64,000 nucleotides of DNA from Aspergillus flavus (lineage: Eukaryota; Ascomycota; Eurotiomycetes; Eurotiales; Aspergillaceae), in assembly GCF_009017415.1 (NCBI RefSeq), contig NC_092410.1, forward strand, positions 496,001 through 560,000, written 5' to 3'. This document shows, one piece after another, positions 1-12,839 of the stretch. The notes beneath the pieces were generated by a model. The model did not search any database and had not been told where the DNA came from. It worked only from the letters and a program-made list of their open reading frames with translations. Position numbers and translations under genes: made by a program. Every line of letters begins with the position of its first letter. The first letter of the stretch is position 1.

Positions 1-993
1 GATTTGATACTTTTCGACATTTGTGATGAAACCTACCAGGTCAAAGCGACGCATGACGTGTACGACGTGACCACCCTTGAGAGGACTCCAGTGGGTGGAA
101 GGAGCGGCGGCGGCGTGGAACATGGGTAGGGCCATGAGTCGGCGGATCTATAGTGGTCAGTAAGACTCGTATTCATCATTTTTGCTCCATTATGGAGTCT
201 ACTGATCGGGAAATACCTGGTACGGTCGCTTCTCGATCTCAAACACCAATTCATGCTGGGCAATGAAGTTTCGATGCGTGAGCGTCGTTGCCTTGGGCAG
301 ACCCGTAGTTCCACTGCTGAACAACCTGGCGGCGGCAGTCTCTTCACAGGTCTTCAGATCATCAAACCGTACCCAATCCTCCTCTCCAGCAGAAAAGAGT
401 CCTTTCCATGACTTCAGTCCGGCCGGAACAGTCTGACCCTGGACATCGAAGACCAGCAAATTCGACTCCGGGATACCCGTCTCCTTCATAGCCGCCTGGA
501 TCGGGGCGATGATCTCCGGCTCAGAGATGATGAACTTAGCATGCGATGCTCGGATGTGGTGTCCAAGCTCCATGGGTGTATAGGAGGGATTGGTGCCGGT
601 GTAAACACCACCGGCGCCGTTGATCGCCAGGACCAACATAGAATAGTAGATCTATGCAACAGACTTCCCATTAGAATTATTGAGGTGGTCTGTACAGGCT
701 GGATCAAACACACATCATTGAAGGAATGGATGGCTACACAGTCGCCTTTTTGTACGCCCCATGCGCGCAAGCCGGCAATCAGCTTTCGGACGATAACCTT
801 AGCCTGATTGTAGGAAATCGACCGCGAGGAGTCGCTCGCATCGATGTAGATCTGCCCCAGTTAGAACATACTCAATTTCTAGCGACGAGGAGGTAACTAC
901 CGGTTGATCATGGTCATACGGAGGATCGGAAAAAATATAAGAGATAACATCGGTAGTGGGCAAGGGTACCCGCGACGCCGGTTCGAAGATCAT
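1..993 (-). CDS. Acyl-CoA ligase (4-coumarate-CoA-ligase-like AMP-binding enzyme), 3' part outside window
   Basis: Adenylate-forming enzyme, expected to activate a carboxylic acid as acyl-AMP and then a CoA thioester. Four exons can be joined on the minus strand: 993-901, 851-714, 651-217 and 147 to beyond 1. The introns are 900-852, 713-652 and 216-148, all GT-AG, and each junction keeps the frame. The start is the ATG of MIFEPASRVPLP, a typical opening for fungal 4CL-like ligases. The P-loop SSGTTGLPKATTLTH is complete, and exon 4 gives ALPMFHAAAA, the next conserved block. The C-terminal half, including the hinge and catalytic lysine, lies outside the window. Substrate cannot be told: peroxisomal 4CL-like, fatty-acid or secondary-metabolite ligases all fit. 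A second ligase of the same superfamily lies at 27757-29509. Confidence 0.85.
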
Positions 994-2832
994 CGTGTCA
1001 AAGTACCAGGTAGAGTCAGGAAAAGCAGCGCACGATAGATTTCACCACTGGGACATCCTGGTGGATATATAACTAACCCACGTTATAGGGCCGTCCCCAC
1101 ACGGCAGGGAGCTCCAGCTGTCATAGTGGGTCGTCACTACTTCACCGCTGAATGGATGGCAGTTCATCCAATGCCACTTAGTAGAGACGGCAGGGCCAAT
1201 CAAGTGCATAAATGCATAAATACTAAGTTGAGCCTTGTGTGTGGCTATCCCGGAACGGACCTCGGATGTTACAATGACGCGCGGGTGGGAAATCCAACTG
1301 CGGGGAATCCCAGATATGCTTTTAATACGACCAGTATCCAGGCATAACTCGTGCCATGTGGCTTACTGTAGGCCCGTGTGATAGATAAGATTTAGGCGGG
1401 CAGTGTTAACTGAGTTGACCGCATATTCTGATAAGCTGTGACAACTGACACTGTCAACACGTTTATGTGTGGGCAACCAGTTTGATTCCTATCGTCCTTT
1501 TCCGTTTTAATTATATACGTATCTTACATACAGGCTGTGGTAAAAGTATCTAACGCACCAAACTAAAATGTCGTAGTGTTATGTACATGACTCGGTATAG
1601 TATTAGCCCTACAAAACATCCAGCTCGGCTGTCTATGTCATAATAGAGCTAACCAAGACGACCGAGGGCATAAGCCTCTTGCATCATTTTTCTGATCAGC
1701 TAATAGTAGGTAGCGATCGATGTGAGGCTCCAGGAACAAGGGATGAACGAGATAGATTAATTAATGTCAAATCGGGAATTGCTTAAGGAACCACGGAAGT
1801 GAACATCTAGGTTCCTCCCAACATGAATAAAAGGCAAACTGCCACGATTGTCAATTGCCGAGAATCACCGAGGACTCGGCTGCACTTTGACGTATGAACG
1901 ATGACGATCCCTGGACCCTATGCATGGGATATGCATATTGGCCGTGCGGAGTCTTGCCTTGGATTCGTACCGTTCCTCGGTCCGCTCGTACCGTCCGCTT
2001 CTTGCTCGCAGAGTCGCAGTTTATCATATCGTCTTATTAGACACTGGGATTTTATCATAATTGAGCTTGAGCACAGATGGATGAGTATGAGTATTTTCAT
2101 CATCGCTTGTAAGAGCAGACGCTATATATCTCTATCTGAAACTCTCGATCTCAACGCTCATGATTTATGTGACATATCATAACACATGGCTTGCGTGAAT
2201 GGTATGTCTAAGGGATCGCCGATGGTCATGACGACTCCTTTAAATCACGAGAGAGTGTAATGCTTTGCTCTATTACTGAGGCGTATCTTGTCTTTGTTCT
2301 GGTCTGTGATTGTGCATCTGCATATCTCTTGATGATGATGTTATAGGGGTTTCTTGATCGACATGATAATGACCGCTTTGACTTCGCCTTTGGAATGTGC
2401 AATCTACCATGCTGCATCTTGCTTGCCTGAGATACGTTAAGCTCTCCGCCCACCGATACCCCAATCTAAGAGAGGGCCATTGATCGGTTCTCTCGTGGGG
2501 AGATGGTTTGGGTGATAACTAGTAGTTTCTTTTGTAATTCGCACTTCTAAGTTTTGCTGCCGTCTGTAAATAATAGCACGAGCAGTATTCATTGACTGGG
2601 TTCGATAAACGATCTCTCGATCAAAGTATCCTGTAAAAACTTCGTGGAGATTCCGTCTTGCCATGCAGTTTCAGTTTCGATAATATTGAGCGACACCCGG
2701 AACGGGCTCCAGATGTACCTGGAAGGTAACGAAGTGGGTCCTGGTATGAACCTTCTTATGGATGGAATGAGCCATATAAACACATCTAGTTCATCGCGAC
2801 ATGTGGATAGTGATGGGCTGAAAAGATTACAC
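994..2832. other. Gene-free stretch
   Basis: I see no coding frame longer than about 95 codons with plausible protein composition, and no RNA gene. The first few hundred bases must hold the promoter of the ligase that starts at 993. No clear TATA box or repeat stands out. Confidence 0.4.
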
Positions 2833-3852
2833 CTATGCTGTGGGCACTCTATTCCTGGAGCTGCGAGAAAATTTGCTCACAACCATATCTTCAGGGTCTC
2901 CAACCCAGTTGGGGTTCCAGGAGTTTACCAGACCGAGCCGTACGCTGCGGCCCTGCATGTCAGTGGAGAGAAACGTCAAGTACATGTCCCGTACGGCGTG
3001 GTCCTTCAGGGACAGGCCCGTCACTAACTGGACCTTGTCCTCTATCCATGGGAACGAGGTCACTCGTGGATGCACATGGGGTTGCAGTATTCGGTGCCGG
3101 GGACCTCCCGAGTGTGGAGCGTGTGCAGGAAGGTGTTAATATGAGGCGCAGTCGCGTCGATGGGCAGGTTAGGGGGGCAGCAGCGGCACCGGTTGCACAC
3201 CACCCATGGTACTCTCGGATCTTGCACGGGGTACCCCTTGGCAGTCTGGTCAACCTGATATCCCCGTTGCAATTAAAGTCCAGAGGCAGAATTATTATCA
3301 TGAACTCAATTCCGCACATCCTGAGACTTCCTGGGCCTTAAGCAGTTCAGCGATACCGCTGACCACCAGGGTCCAGTTCAAGTCAGATGCCACGATTCCT
3401 CCGGGCACTTTGAATGTAACGTAGCTTCTACCCCCGTAAGTATGGGATAGGTCCCCTGCTACCGGGGTGTTGAAGTTGTTTCGTTTCGTCCAGGTGAACT
3501 TGGACGTAGAGGAGGAGGGTGTGCGGTTGGTGTCGGCCGTAGCCGAGGATTGTCGAGACGCAACCGAAGGGTCCCTCTTGGTTCCCTCCGTGCTGTAATT
3601 TTCTGCTCTGACTCTGACTGGCAACCGGCCAAATCCAGGGAAGTGGTCGATCCAAAGGCGCAGCTGCAGAGAATATGCAATACTCGATATATGACGCGTC
3701 TTGCAGCATAAGCTTCCGGCATTAGTCTTGTTTGAAGACTCTGGTGATGCGGAGGGATGAGCACGAAGATCGGAACTAGTCAATGCCAGAGCTTTATTGT
3801 CGGTTCCTTCATGACGAATTGTGGGATATCTGCTGCCTCTGATGCCTGGCAT
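2833..3852 (-). pseudogene. Possible decayed or multi-exon coding remnant, unknown family
   Basis: Three overlapping minus-strand frames have protein-like composition and could belong to one gene. They are 3852-3298, about 3272-3060 (cysteine-rich: VCNRCRCCPPNLP, then GTEYCNPMCIHE) and 3075-2833 (VQLVTGLSLKDHAVRDMYL). The second and third overlap by about 15 bases in different frames near 3060-3075, which suggests a frameshift or a short intron. I could not find a convincing set of splice sites, and I recognise no domain. It may be a gene with introns I failed to place, a relic, or chance. Low certainty. Confidence 0.25.
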
Positions 3853-6800
3853 CTTCTAGTTGGAAATAAAGGTGCTTGAACCAATCCTTAGCAGGCTCAG
3901 ATGCCAAAAAGCCCTTAGGCCTAGGACATGATCTCTAACGCCCAACTTACCACCAATAAATAACAAGTGTCGGTTAAGTCCACTATGCTTTTTATTCCTC
4001 ACAGAAGATGGTAACAAACTTCAGTAAGGCTTATCATGCTGGATAGGTTGTCGTAAGTTTGTTTTGCTTTTTTCAAGGAGTTAGAGCATTAGCATCCGCC
4101 TTCCTGAAAACGATATATGGCCTCGTTTAACGTCTCCTTTGTGCTTGTTTCCACTTCATGAAGTGATATGGGTTGGGGTCGATTTAGAGCAGTGTCGCTA
4201 ACAGATCTGCCGGTGGTGGCCAGTGTACAATGCGATTTCCTTGCAGATGTCTTCCCCCCGGGAAGGATATTCACGGATGGGAATATTTGCTGCATGCTCT
4301 CCTGCATTCTCTGCTGCCGGGATTTTGGTGCCGAGCACGATACAGATATAATGACCGCAAAGGCCATAGTAAAATGTCCACCAGAGGCACTAGCTGGGCT
4401 TGTATGATGAGGAGTAGGGAAAAGAGAAAAAAGGCAGAGAAGGCAGACAGCGATGACATACAAATGAATAAAAGAAGAGGTGATGACATCAGGAAGTCAT
4501 GACCAAGAAAAATGTTTCAACAGCAATCTAGCCAATCTGAATCTCCATCGAACCCGACTATGCGATGAGGATTCAGCACTGCTGCTGTTGTCCCAGGGAT
4601 AATTCCCACAGTCAGGATACACGCCGTTGAGACGATCCACCCGTAGGTGAATAACACAGCATAAGGCCTTTGCATCAGCGCTGTTGTGCTCAACTGCATA
4701 ATATGCACATAAAACCTAGACGGTGCGTGACGTATACCACACAGATCTGTGATCTGTTACGGCTGAGGTGCTCAGTGACCAGGATAATATGTGAGTTTGA
4801 ATCCATTCAGACACTCGCCTATGCAAAGCCATCGGGCTCAGCTGTGTACATGGGACCCTTGCAAATCCCCAGATGGAGTCCATCGAGCGTACATAACACC
4901 GGGCCATTCTGACCAGCCATATCATTATCAACCCGACCTGAAGTGATAGCAGACATGTCACTGTCAGCAATTATTTCCATTGGCATGGTGGGTACTGGTG
5001 CAGTGTTGCAACTCTTCAAACGCTTATGCAGTCGATTTTGCTTCCCCAAGCAGTGGGATATTAAAATCAGGGGTTTGGAGTCGATTCAGTCGACCATGTA
5101 GTAGCTGCCTTAAGTAGGGCTCCTTAAGCATCATTGAATAGGTCTTCCAGTTAAGCGACTTTGTGATGCCCTAACACCCATAACCCACTTTTGATCCACC
5201 GCCACATGCTCGCGATTTATATTCGCCGCGGTAGGGGTGAACCGTGTACCCAAGAGATAACCGGTGTACCACGAGCAGGCACAGCTGCTTGGACTGCACC
5301 TAGAGTGTCTCTCTCAAAATTGGGTCACTCCTCCAAGGACTCAACAAGTACTTTTGGTGTAAAGCACTTCACTTAGTACTGGTAGTTCTCTGGTTAAGAG
5401 GAGGTTGGGGCTTTCTGATCAGCCTCAAAGGTTCTTCAGCAATCATATTAGGGGCCATTATAAAATCGATATTGTGAAAGCAGATGAAAAGTTAGTATGT
5501 GGTGGATGGTAGAGGAGAAAGGATTTGAGTGTTTGTAATTTTGCAGTCTAAGACAAACAGAACCCTTCGAAAATGTATATCTATAGTCCCATGCCATCTC
5601 TTCTTCGAGGGTTAACTTTCAGATAATTCTACCTGACCGTTACCTCTCCCCAACGGCTCTTGGCACGTCTTCGAAATAGTTGACTTCGGCTGGTTGTAAC
5701 CTTAACGGTACAAGCTCTCCAACGAGTCTCTTGCAAAACGTTACGAATTGGACTGCCTGGGTTATTAAAGCCCATAGTCATAACGCGACAGTTCATCGGA
5801 TTTGGGTAAATCTATCTCAGATCCCCCCCATCATATGTGGATATTCGTCATAACACTATGTTGACTTCCAGTTGCCCCAGAGTCCGTGTCCAGTTTGCCC
5901 GGCCACTTCCGCTATTATGCATATTGAAATCGGATTTACCCTTTCTAACCCAATGGCAGCTCTCAAACTCGCACGGCAGCACTATGGGATAGTGCAGGAC
6001 CCAAGAACTCACCCAACTCTGGCCTTGATCTGCCCCAGTTCGGTCCCTTCTAAAGGTCTCCTGGTGTTCTTGCGAGCGATCTTAACACCTGCCTAGTTTC
6101 CCGTAAACATGTCATTATACACGGTTTCCGAGTACAGTTTGTCAGTTTCAAGGCATTCAGCTAGTCAACGCTTAGTAACGGTAACCATAGCAGAGCCAGA
6201 ACCTATATTAAGCGTTGTTGCTACCAGAGCAGTGGACCTTTGGTGCTCACAGTATATAGTGCGTCATCAGGACAGATATCGCAACCAAGACCTTGGCCAC
6301 ATTCACAAGCCAGGAACTCTTTTGTGCCTCCGTCTCTCCGATAATAGCATAGTAGCCTTTGAACACCAATGTCCAGAGTTGGCCATCAATGTCGGCCACC
6401 ACTGGTGCACCTACCGGCACTCTTGTTTTGCACACATTGCCGTTCATCTCAAAATCGGCTGGCCAGCGGGTAGCCCTCTCTTTGGAGCTCTTATATTGCT
6501 ATGACAATTTCCTACCGAATAGATCTGGTTAGCTGCCACGTCGATCAACTCTAGTAAGTGTCTAAGTAGGATGAGACACGCATTGCTAATGCGCCCTGCA
6601 AACCGCGATGGAATAGTATGCGTCAGGATTAGTGGCTGGCGTCAGTGCTAGCCATAAACATAGCAAAGCGTAGATAGATGACTCGCCTAGAGATATTCAG
6701 GTAGAGGACCATATGGGGTAAGTGCGCGCTGCGCAACAACAAGTTCCTCCCATGTACCCCCTTCTGGTACCTCGTGAGCTGAATGATCTTCCTGTATGGC

Positions 6801-7045
6801 AACGAACCAAGGCAGAGTGGTTCGTCTATCTGCCTTGCAAGTCCCGGTCGAGCCGTGGGGAAGATGAGGGAGTGTAATGCGTGCATCCAGGGCACGACAA
6901 GGTAAGGTTGACTCTTCCATCTCTTGCCGAGACTTGCGACGATATCCTCTCGATCAGTTTCGGCTGCGACGATCCTCATCGAGGAAGCGGACTGTGGCGC
7001 GATCAGAAGTAGATAGATGGCGGAATTCTGCAAAATGATCAGTAA
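3853..7045. other. Gene-poor stretch with weak ORFs
   Basis: Short minus-strand frames at 4463-4089, 5049-4819 and 6447-6247 and plus-strand frames at 5872-6096 and 6109-6504 are open, but none resembles a known family and none can be extended with good splice sites. The 6447-6247 frame (GAPVVADIDGQLWTLVFKGYYA) is the most protein-like. I would not annotate any of these as genes. Confidence 0.35.
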
Positions 7046-7333
7046 CTACCCACAAAGAAGTACAGGGACGAGCACCCCACTATCAATAGCCTTCTCGAGG
7101 AGCGCCGCACGATTGGTGTTAAAGCAGCCAGCGACAGGCTCCGGATCGTAGTCCTTCTCAGGAGGATGATCCACGTCGATCCATGCTAGAGGCTTTGTAG
7201 GCTGCTTTCCCTTTGCAGCTGCCGCCATAGCCTCGAAGTCGAAGATGTCATCAAGGAAGTCATTGAACGGCACCCGCAGGCCAGGTGAAATTCCATTCAC
7301 GCTTGGACCACATTCTTCGTAATCTTCGGCCAC
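7046..7333 (-). CDS. Hypothetical protein fragment (acidic, conserved-looking)
   Basis: A 95-codon minus-strand frame reads like real protein: SPGLRVPFNDFLDDIFDFEAM, then a Trp-Ile-Asp-Val-Asp stretch and an Ala/Leu-rich helix ending in GVLVPV. Composition is ordinary for a soluble enzyme, and there is no signal peptide or membrane segment. Another frame just downstream (7033-6629) might be a further exon, but I found no satisfactory splice pair linking them. I do not recognise the family. It may be the 5' part of a multi-exon gene or a relic. Confidence 0.3.
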   Translation of the reverse strand: MAEDYEECGPSVNGISPGLRVPFNDFLDDIFDFEAMAAAAKGKQPTKPLAWIDVDHPPEKDYDPEPVAGCFNTNRAALLEKAIDSGVLVPVLLCG

Positions 7334-9441
7334 TTGGTGGTAGAGTTATGAATTGCTGGAGTTATACTATACTGACCAGTAGTATTCAAGTAGTGTGAGT
7401 ATAGGATAACTTCTTCTGTATTATCCTTTGGTATTCAGATTGGAAGATCGGGTGTATGTCAAGCTGGAAAGGACGCTGGATCGAGATAGGAGATATGGTT
7501 CATATAAAGACTGATCTAGTAGATCCATTAGCTTCTGAGTATAGTAAGCACTTCAGGTGACAGATATCAGGTAAATATTCACCTGTGACTTCACATTAGT
7601 ATGTTATCAAAGGGGATAAGAGGGCGAGAGAGCTAGTGAAGATAGTCCTGTAATTCTACTTTAGTGACCTCGGTCCTCGATGATGATATTACTCCAGCTC
7701 GCTCTGCTCTGGGACTGCTCGATATGCTGGCTCCGAGCCTGCCTCCTAGCCAGGTCGTAGTCCCCACCCCCCTTGCACTTTTTGGGTCAGTACTTCAACA
7801 ACACTAAGCCTGAATATCGTCGTGCCGGTTTCCAGATCTTGTTTACCACGGGTATGGCCGACTGCGGGCCCTGGTTGGCTGATTGCACCTCTTTGCCTGC
7901 GATCAGTATCTTGATCGGTTGTCAACGGCCGGAAGAAAGTGGTAGAAGTATACTCTTCTAGATTGAAGAATTGGAGGTCCACTAGTAAGGTTGCAAGGAT
8001 GTTGTCTAGAATGACTGACATAGAGAGAGGATTTAGGGATTTCCAGAGCTCGTTATGGTTACCACAATCTACTCTCGTTCTCTTTCTCTCTTATCAGAGC
8101 GGAGAAGACCTGCTTCAGGCGTCCTAGAATGTTCGACATATTATTGCCAGATCTAAAAAGAAGACTTGGAGGCTATAGGAATAGCATCCCGAACTCGCCG
8201 AGGCCAAAGTTCTCAGAAGCAAGCGCATTGCGGCAGCGCAGCCACACCTTCAATTTGAAAAGTTGCTGGTTTGTGCGCAGAGTTTGTGAGTGCATCATGA
8301 AACACCATATCCTGGGCTTGTGTGTACAGGAGTCGAAGTAGGGCAGGATGCCATCACCAGACCCACTCTGTTCACCACCGGGCTCACGATGACTCGACAA
8401 CGAAGACGTAAACCGTAAAATAGACCAATGAGCCGGTCAATCAGTACTGATATTGACAGCGACATCGACTAAAGCCACCTTGTAGATTAGTATACGCCTT
8501 CTCTCCGAGGGGATAGACACATACCTCAGACGAACTGGCGGGTCACAGCCGCCGCGGCGACAGCAGAAGGAGGCGGATCACGGGGTTCTGACAACCCGAA
8601 ATCAACTCTTGATAACCACACCGAAAGGGCTCTGAACCCTCCCTGACGGAGGTTGTATACAGAACGGAATACTCATAGGCGTTCACCCGGGCGAGCTGGG
8701 CGAATTCAGTCTGGTAAGTATATCCTTTACGGCAAGACACTTAGATCATGGGATTCAACTGAGGAAAGATTGCTAAGCAGTCACCCTGCCAGCCGAGCAC
8801 GTTTTGCCTCTGCAGAGGCCACAGTGCGACCAAGAAAATCTTGCTTGGCCATTCTCTATTCAATAGGGTACATACGGCCAGCTTTCGGTATCCTGGAGGT
8901 GAAGCTTTGGTCCCTGCTATGCGGAATATCCCTTTACCCACGAAGAATGGTAGAACGAGAGGCTATCGGGCAATTCAGCACTAGTAGAAAACTCATTGTC
9001 GTAGCTATTTTCTTTGACAAAGAACGAAACCGGAGCCACGCCAGCCAGCAGAAGCGAGGTTAGAGGAAACGCGGACCCCTGCCCCAGATACTGCAAACTC
9101 GATGTTGATGACGCATGGGGGAGATGACACGCAAGCACAAGAGTCTCTAGTGGGTGTAGCGAGCTATATAAGCTACTATGTGAACACTGATTAAGGTGGA
9201 CGAGGATCCCATTTCTAAGAGTAAGAGAAGTGGTAGTCATATAAGCTGTTTCAATAGAAAAGCATCCTAAGATGGCTTTTGACTCAATTTATACCTGTAC
9301 ACTAAGTAATCCTGTGAATCACTCTTACCAATAGTACAATTCAATCCACAGGTAATTCACACGCGTAGGAAACAAGCGAATATACTCAGTCCCGATAGCA
9401 GCCTAGAGTAAATGATTAACTTCCTCCTGTATAGCCTTCAC
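7334..9441. other. Gene-poor stretch with a degenerate ORF
   Basis: Between 8021 and about 7660 the minus strand holds a broken frame. It opens with MSVILDNILATLLVDLQFF and passes through EEYTSTTFFRPLTTDQDTD, and it seems to shift frame at the G-rich run near 7766-7776, after which an Arg/Gln-rich stretch (LARRQARSQHIEQSQSR) is open. This could be a remnant of a repeated-element ORF, but I cannot name one. The rest, 8022-9441, shows nothing I can support. Confidence 0.3.
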
Positions 9442-10475
9442 CTACCCAGACCCTTCACAAAGCTCCCGAATAGCTTCCCTCAACTCCGTCTTTCCCCTCC
9501 AGACTCGATCACTACTTGAATTTTCCGCATTAGCAGGCGCCATGATACCTCCCGGCAAAAAGGCATCGGTCATCTCAGTGAAAGCCTCGGCCACGTTTTT
9601 TGGGAGGAAACCCGCAAAGAACTGCGATAGATCTTTTCTCTCGACAAGTCGGAGTTCAACTTCCTTGCCCACAGCCTCTTCGAAGGCCTTTTGCACATCC
9701 TTCGGCGTATAGGATCTCGGTCCATGGACGTCAACAATATGGGGTCGTTCCGGAATGTCGGGCTTGAGTAAATAAGTTGCAAAGGCTTGGCCCATGTCTT
9801 TGACGGCGACCTGATTTAGGGGATTGATTAACATAAGAATTTCGTGTTGAACATAGAGAGAGAGGAAACAAACCATAGGGACCTCGAAATCTGCAGGAGT
9901 AATATACGAATAGAGATGAGGCTGCTCAGACTTTGCCGTCTGAACCCCCATAGCCCAGTTCTCCATGAAATAGGCACATCTACATATGACGACCTCTGGT
10001 GCTGCGTCCTTCAAGATTGTTTCGGCGATATGGTTTGTCATAATTTCCCCCTAATCAACTGTTTAGTATCTCCCTTCCTTCATGAATCGGATAGGAAACC
10101 CACAGTTCCCGACTCATGTTCAGCCCCCATACTAGAAAGCAGGACCAGACGCTTAACAGATCCAGACTTCTGAATGGCGAGACGCGTATTTTCCGATGCT
10201 GTCCTTGCACAAGCCAGAAAGTCCGAACCATCGTATCGCGGCGGGGTGATCGCGAGAACGGCGTCGACGCCGGTGAGATCCAGGCTCGTTGCGTCACTTA
10301 CATCGCCCTTCGATGCTTGGAAATGAGGGTTCGAAAGAAATTCTTCTGGTACTCGAGACAGATCCCTATATACGCCTTTCACGGTGATAGGCGTGGTTGT
10401 TTGGGTTGAGTTGAGTAGGGCGCGGATTGCCGCCTGGCCTGTTTTGGGTGAAGCGGGAACTACGGCGATGAGCAT
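9442..10475 (-). CDS. NmrA-like NAD(P)-binding protein (atypical short-chain dehydrogenase)
   Basis: Joining exons 10475-10104, 10050-9874 and 9810-9442 gives 305 aa, the usual size for NmrA-like proteins. Intron 1 (10103-10051) has a textbook TACTAAAC branch site; intron 2 is 9873-9811. Both are phase 0. The N-terminus is a Rossmann strand, but the usual glycine-rich GATGxxG is replaced by PASPKTG, so cofactor binding may be altered. Further along are GVDAVLAITPP and the strand LVLLSSMGAE; the C-terminal half (NHIAETILKDA, YFMENWA) matches the NmrA/isoflavone-reductase-like fold. Members are redox sensors or NAD(P)H-dependent reductases; the role here is unknown. It is transcribed in the same direction as the MFS gene, 560 bp downstream of that gene's stop. 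Confidence 0.85.
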
Positions 10476-11038
10476 TTTGATCGTATACTATGTACACGAC
10501 TTGTGTGGAGGTTGGTTGGTTTGTTGTCAGAGTTGGCGTGGTGAGGAGGATATTTGAGGTGGTATGGTATGATATGATCTAGAATTCTAGAGTCATCGCC
10601 TCGTATTCGGAGTTCGGACTGCGGGGCAGGTTGCAGTTAAGTCTCCTTGGTTGTGAGGAACTTTATTGATTCACACGTACTTCGGATTATTGTTGTTTCG
10701 ACTTCGCCGTAATGATGTAAATTTAGAATGTCTGGTTCGCCGAAGCAATAAGTGGGTAAACAGGGTTTGAGTGAAGCCCAACAGGCTGATCGCAAGGAAA
10801 AGGCAGGGTTACCATAATTCAGTGGCTGGATCGAGCATGGGATGGCTTGAAATATATCAATACTGTGGATTGTCATTTATATGTTAACTCCTGTCGCTCA
10901 ACCTGTCTGGAGAAAGGGGAATCTCTGAAACTAACAACCGAAAAAGAACAAAATGAAACGAAGAAGACTTTGGATAAGAGAGGATGCCGGGCAATCTATT
11001 ACATATATATGGGAACTTTTGAAACTCGAAAAGGCACC
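10476..11038. other. Intergenic region
   Basis: Spacer between the stop of the MFS exporter gene (11039) and the start of the NmrA-like gene (10475). It must hold the 3' end of one and the promoter of the other. I see no separate gene or strong motif. Confidence 0.5.
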
Positions 11039-12641
11039 TCAAAGAGCAATCTGAAACCGTGGATGAGTCCGAATAAACTCTCCATACTTCCAAAACAGCA
11101 ACGGACAGGCACACATCGCGAGCGCAATAAATGCTAACAATGAGTTTCCCCATCCCAGGCCAAGCGCGTCATACATGGATGGACCAGCCAGCGGGAGCAC
11201 TGCGCCGATTAACGAACGCAGTACCGTGGCAGCAGCGGTGACGGATGCCGCATGCCTCAAGTATGAGTCCACTAGGTACGTATTCGACGCCATGAACACG
11301 ACCATAAGCCCGATCGCAAAGACTCCTGTTCCAAGAATCGGCACAATCCAATGAGTATGGGCTTGCGCCGACCAGCCATACCAGAATAAGCCGGCTGGGA
11401 TTGCCCAACTTCCGAATAGCATTGGGGGAAGACGTGACTCTGGTTTGAAACAGCCGCGTGCGGTGTGACTAACAGCGATGCGGTTGGAAACGACTCCACA
11501 GATTCCCAGACCGAGAATACTTCCGATACCGAAGCCCAGGTAGGCGAGGCCGGCCAGACCCGATGAGAAGCCGTAGGTGTTTCTGAAGATCGGGGTCAAA
11601 GTGGTGAACATCAGGTATAAATACCCGTACGTGACAGCTGCGAACAGAGAGAGCAGGAATACAATCGGTGAACGGAAGAGAAGTTTCATAGGTCGCGAAA
11701 GTGCGGTTATGAACAGCTCTTTGGTGATCTTGGTGTCGCCACGGGCTGAGCGAAGATTGGGGTTGCCGGTCTCTTTGCGCAGTCGCTCAGTCTTCCGTCG
11801 TAGAAGCACCGGGGCATACGATTCACGATAGGACAGCAAACACCCGATCGTCATGACACCGGTCTGGATTGTCAGCATCTTACTCTATCGGCAAGCGGCA
11901 GTAGAGCTACCTACCGCGATCGCAAGGACCCAAAACACCCATCGCCAGCCCACGGATTCGGCCAGGAACCCACCCGCAATGGGTCCGACAACAGGTCCCA
12001 AGATAGGTCCTAGAGCCCAGATGGCCATAATACCGGCTCTCTTCTCCACCGGCACCATGTCGGCAACCGTTCCAGAGCCGATAGTGATGGGGCAAACGCC
12101 AGCGATACCTGCGAATAAACGGAACACGATCAACTGGGGTAAGGTTTGCGCTACTGCACAAGCAATAGTGAACACCAGAAAGATCACATTGCAAGCATGG
12201 TATAGCGGAACACGGCCATATATCTCTGACAGGGGCGCGATGAGGAAGGGCCCTAGCATGTATCCCAAGATGTAGACGGAAACAACAAACGATCCCAACA
12301 TTTGGTCGGTGGTGTGAAAGTCGCGCATGACATATTGGACGCCTGGGGCAAACATGGAGGATGCTAGAGGGCTATTCTCCATCAGCCCTATTCTCCTTGT
12401 TTATCTACATCATATGCACTTACCTGACAAAAGTATTGAATGCCATGAAGACTAACTGCCGTGCTTTTTTTGGAGTCGACCAGTTAAAAGGGTTCGCGGG
12501 GTCATCGGGACCATCCCAGTCGACTAGAGTCGTATCATCTTCTTTCGGTACATTTTCAAGGTCGTTGTATTCTCCTGAGCTTCTATTTGACTCCTCCGCC
12601 TTGCCCCCCTTCTCAAGAACGCTTGGTATAGGCTCTGTCAT
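11039..12641 (-). CDS. MFS exporter, DHA1-type drug:H+ antiporter
   Basis: Exons 12641-12424, 12371-11915 and 11863-11039 give 499 aa. Introns 12423-12372 and 11914-11864 are GT-AG. After an acidic N-terminus comes the family signature TLVDWDGPDDPANPFNWS, then twelve predicted membrane helices. Helix 1 region: PLASSMFAPGVQYVM; the loop 2-3 motif APLSEIYGRVPLY; the helix 4-5 motif GPILGPVVGPIAGGFLAE, the antiporter motif C of DHA1 proteins; then the central loop SYRESYAPVLLRRK. Such proteins sit in the plasma membrane and export toxic compounds, polyamines or the cell's own metabolites. ATGs also lie in frame at 12758 and 12839, but a TATATAA box at 12736-12730 sits between them and 12641, so I chose 12641. 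Substrate unknown. Confidence 0.9.
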
Positions 12642-12729
12642 GAGGCCTGATAACAGATTCTTTACCGGACGGCTTGCCGTAGCAGAAGGTAAGACGGCAA
12701 GTGCATGTTGCTGACGGAGGATCGGCCGC

Positions 12730-12736
12730 TTATATA
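12730..12736 (-). promoter_or_regulatory. TATA box of the DHA1 exporter gene
   Basis: On the minus strand this reads TATATAA, about 90 bp before the ATG at 12641. Its position argues that the in-frame ATGs further upstream are not the translation start. Confidence 0.5.
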
Positions 12737-12839
12737 CGGGGCTTTGGGCACAATGCATGGTAGTTTCCCTGCTCGCAAACGTATTGAACCTGGTCCTTAG
12801 AAAGAAATCTAAACACCCAGGTCTATAATGGGCCGCCAA

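Noticed and set aside
12642..12839. N-terminal extension of the DHA1 exporter to in-frame ATGs at 12758 or 12839
   Set aside because: A TATATAA box lies at 12736-12730, between these ATGs and 12641, and the extra sequence does not resemble exporter N-termini.
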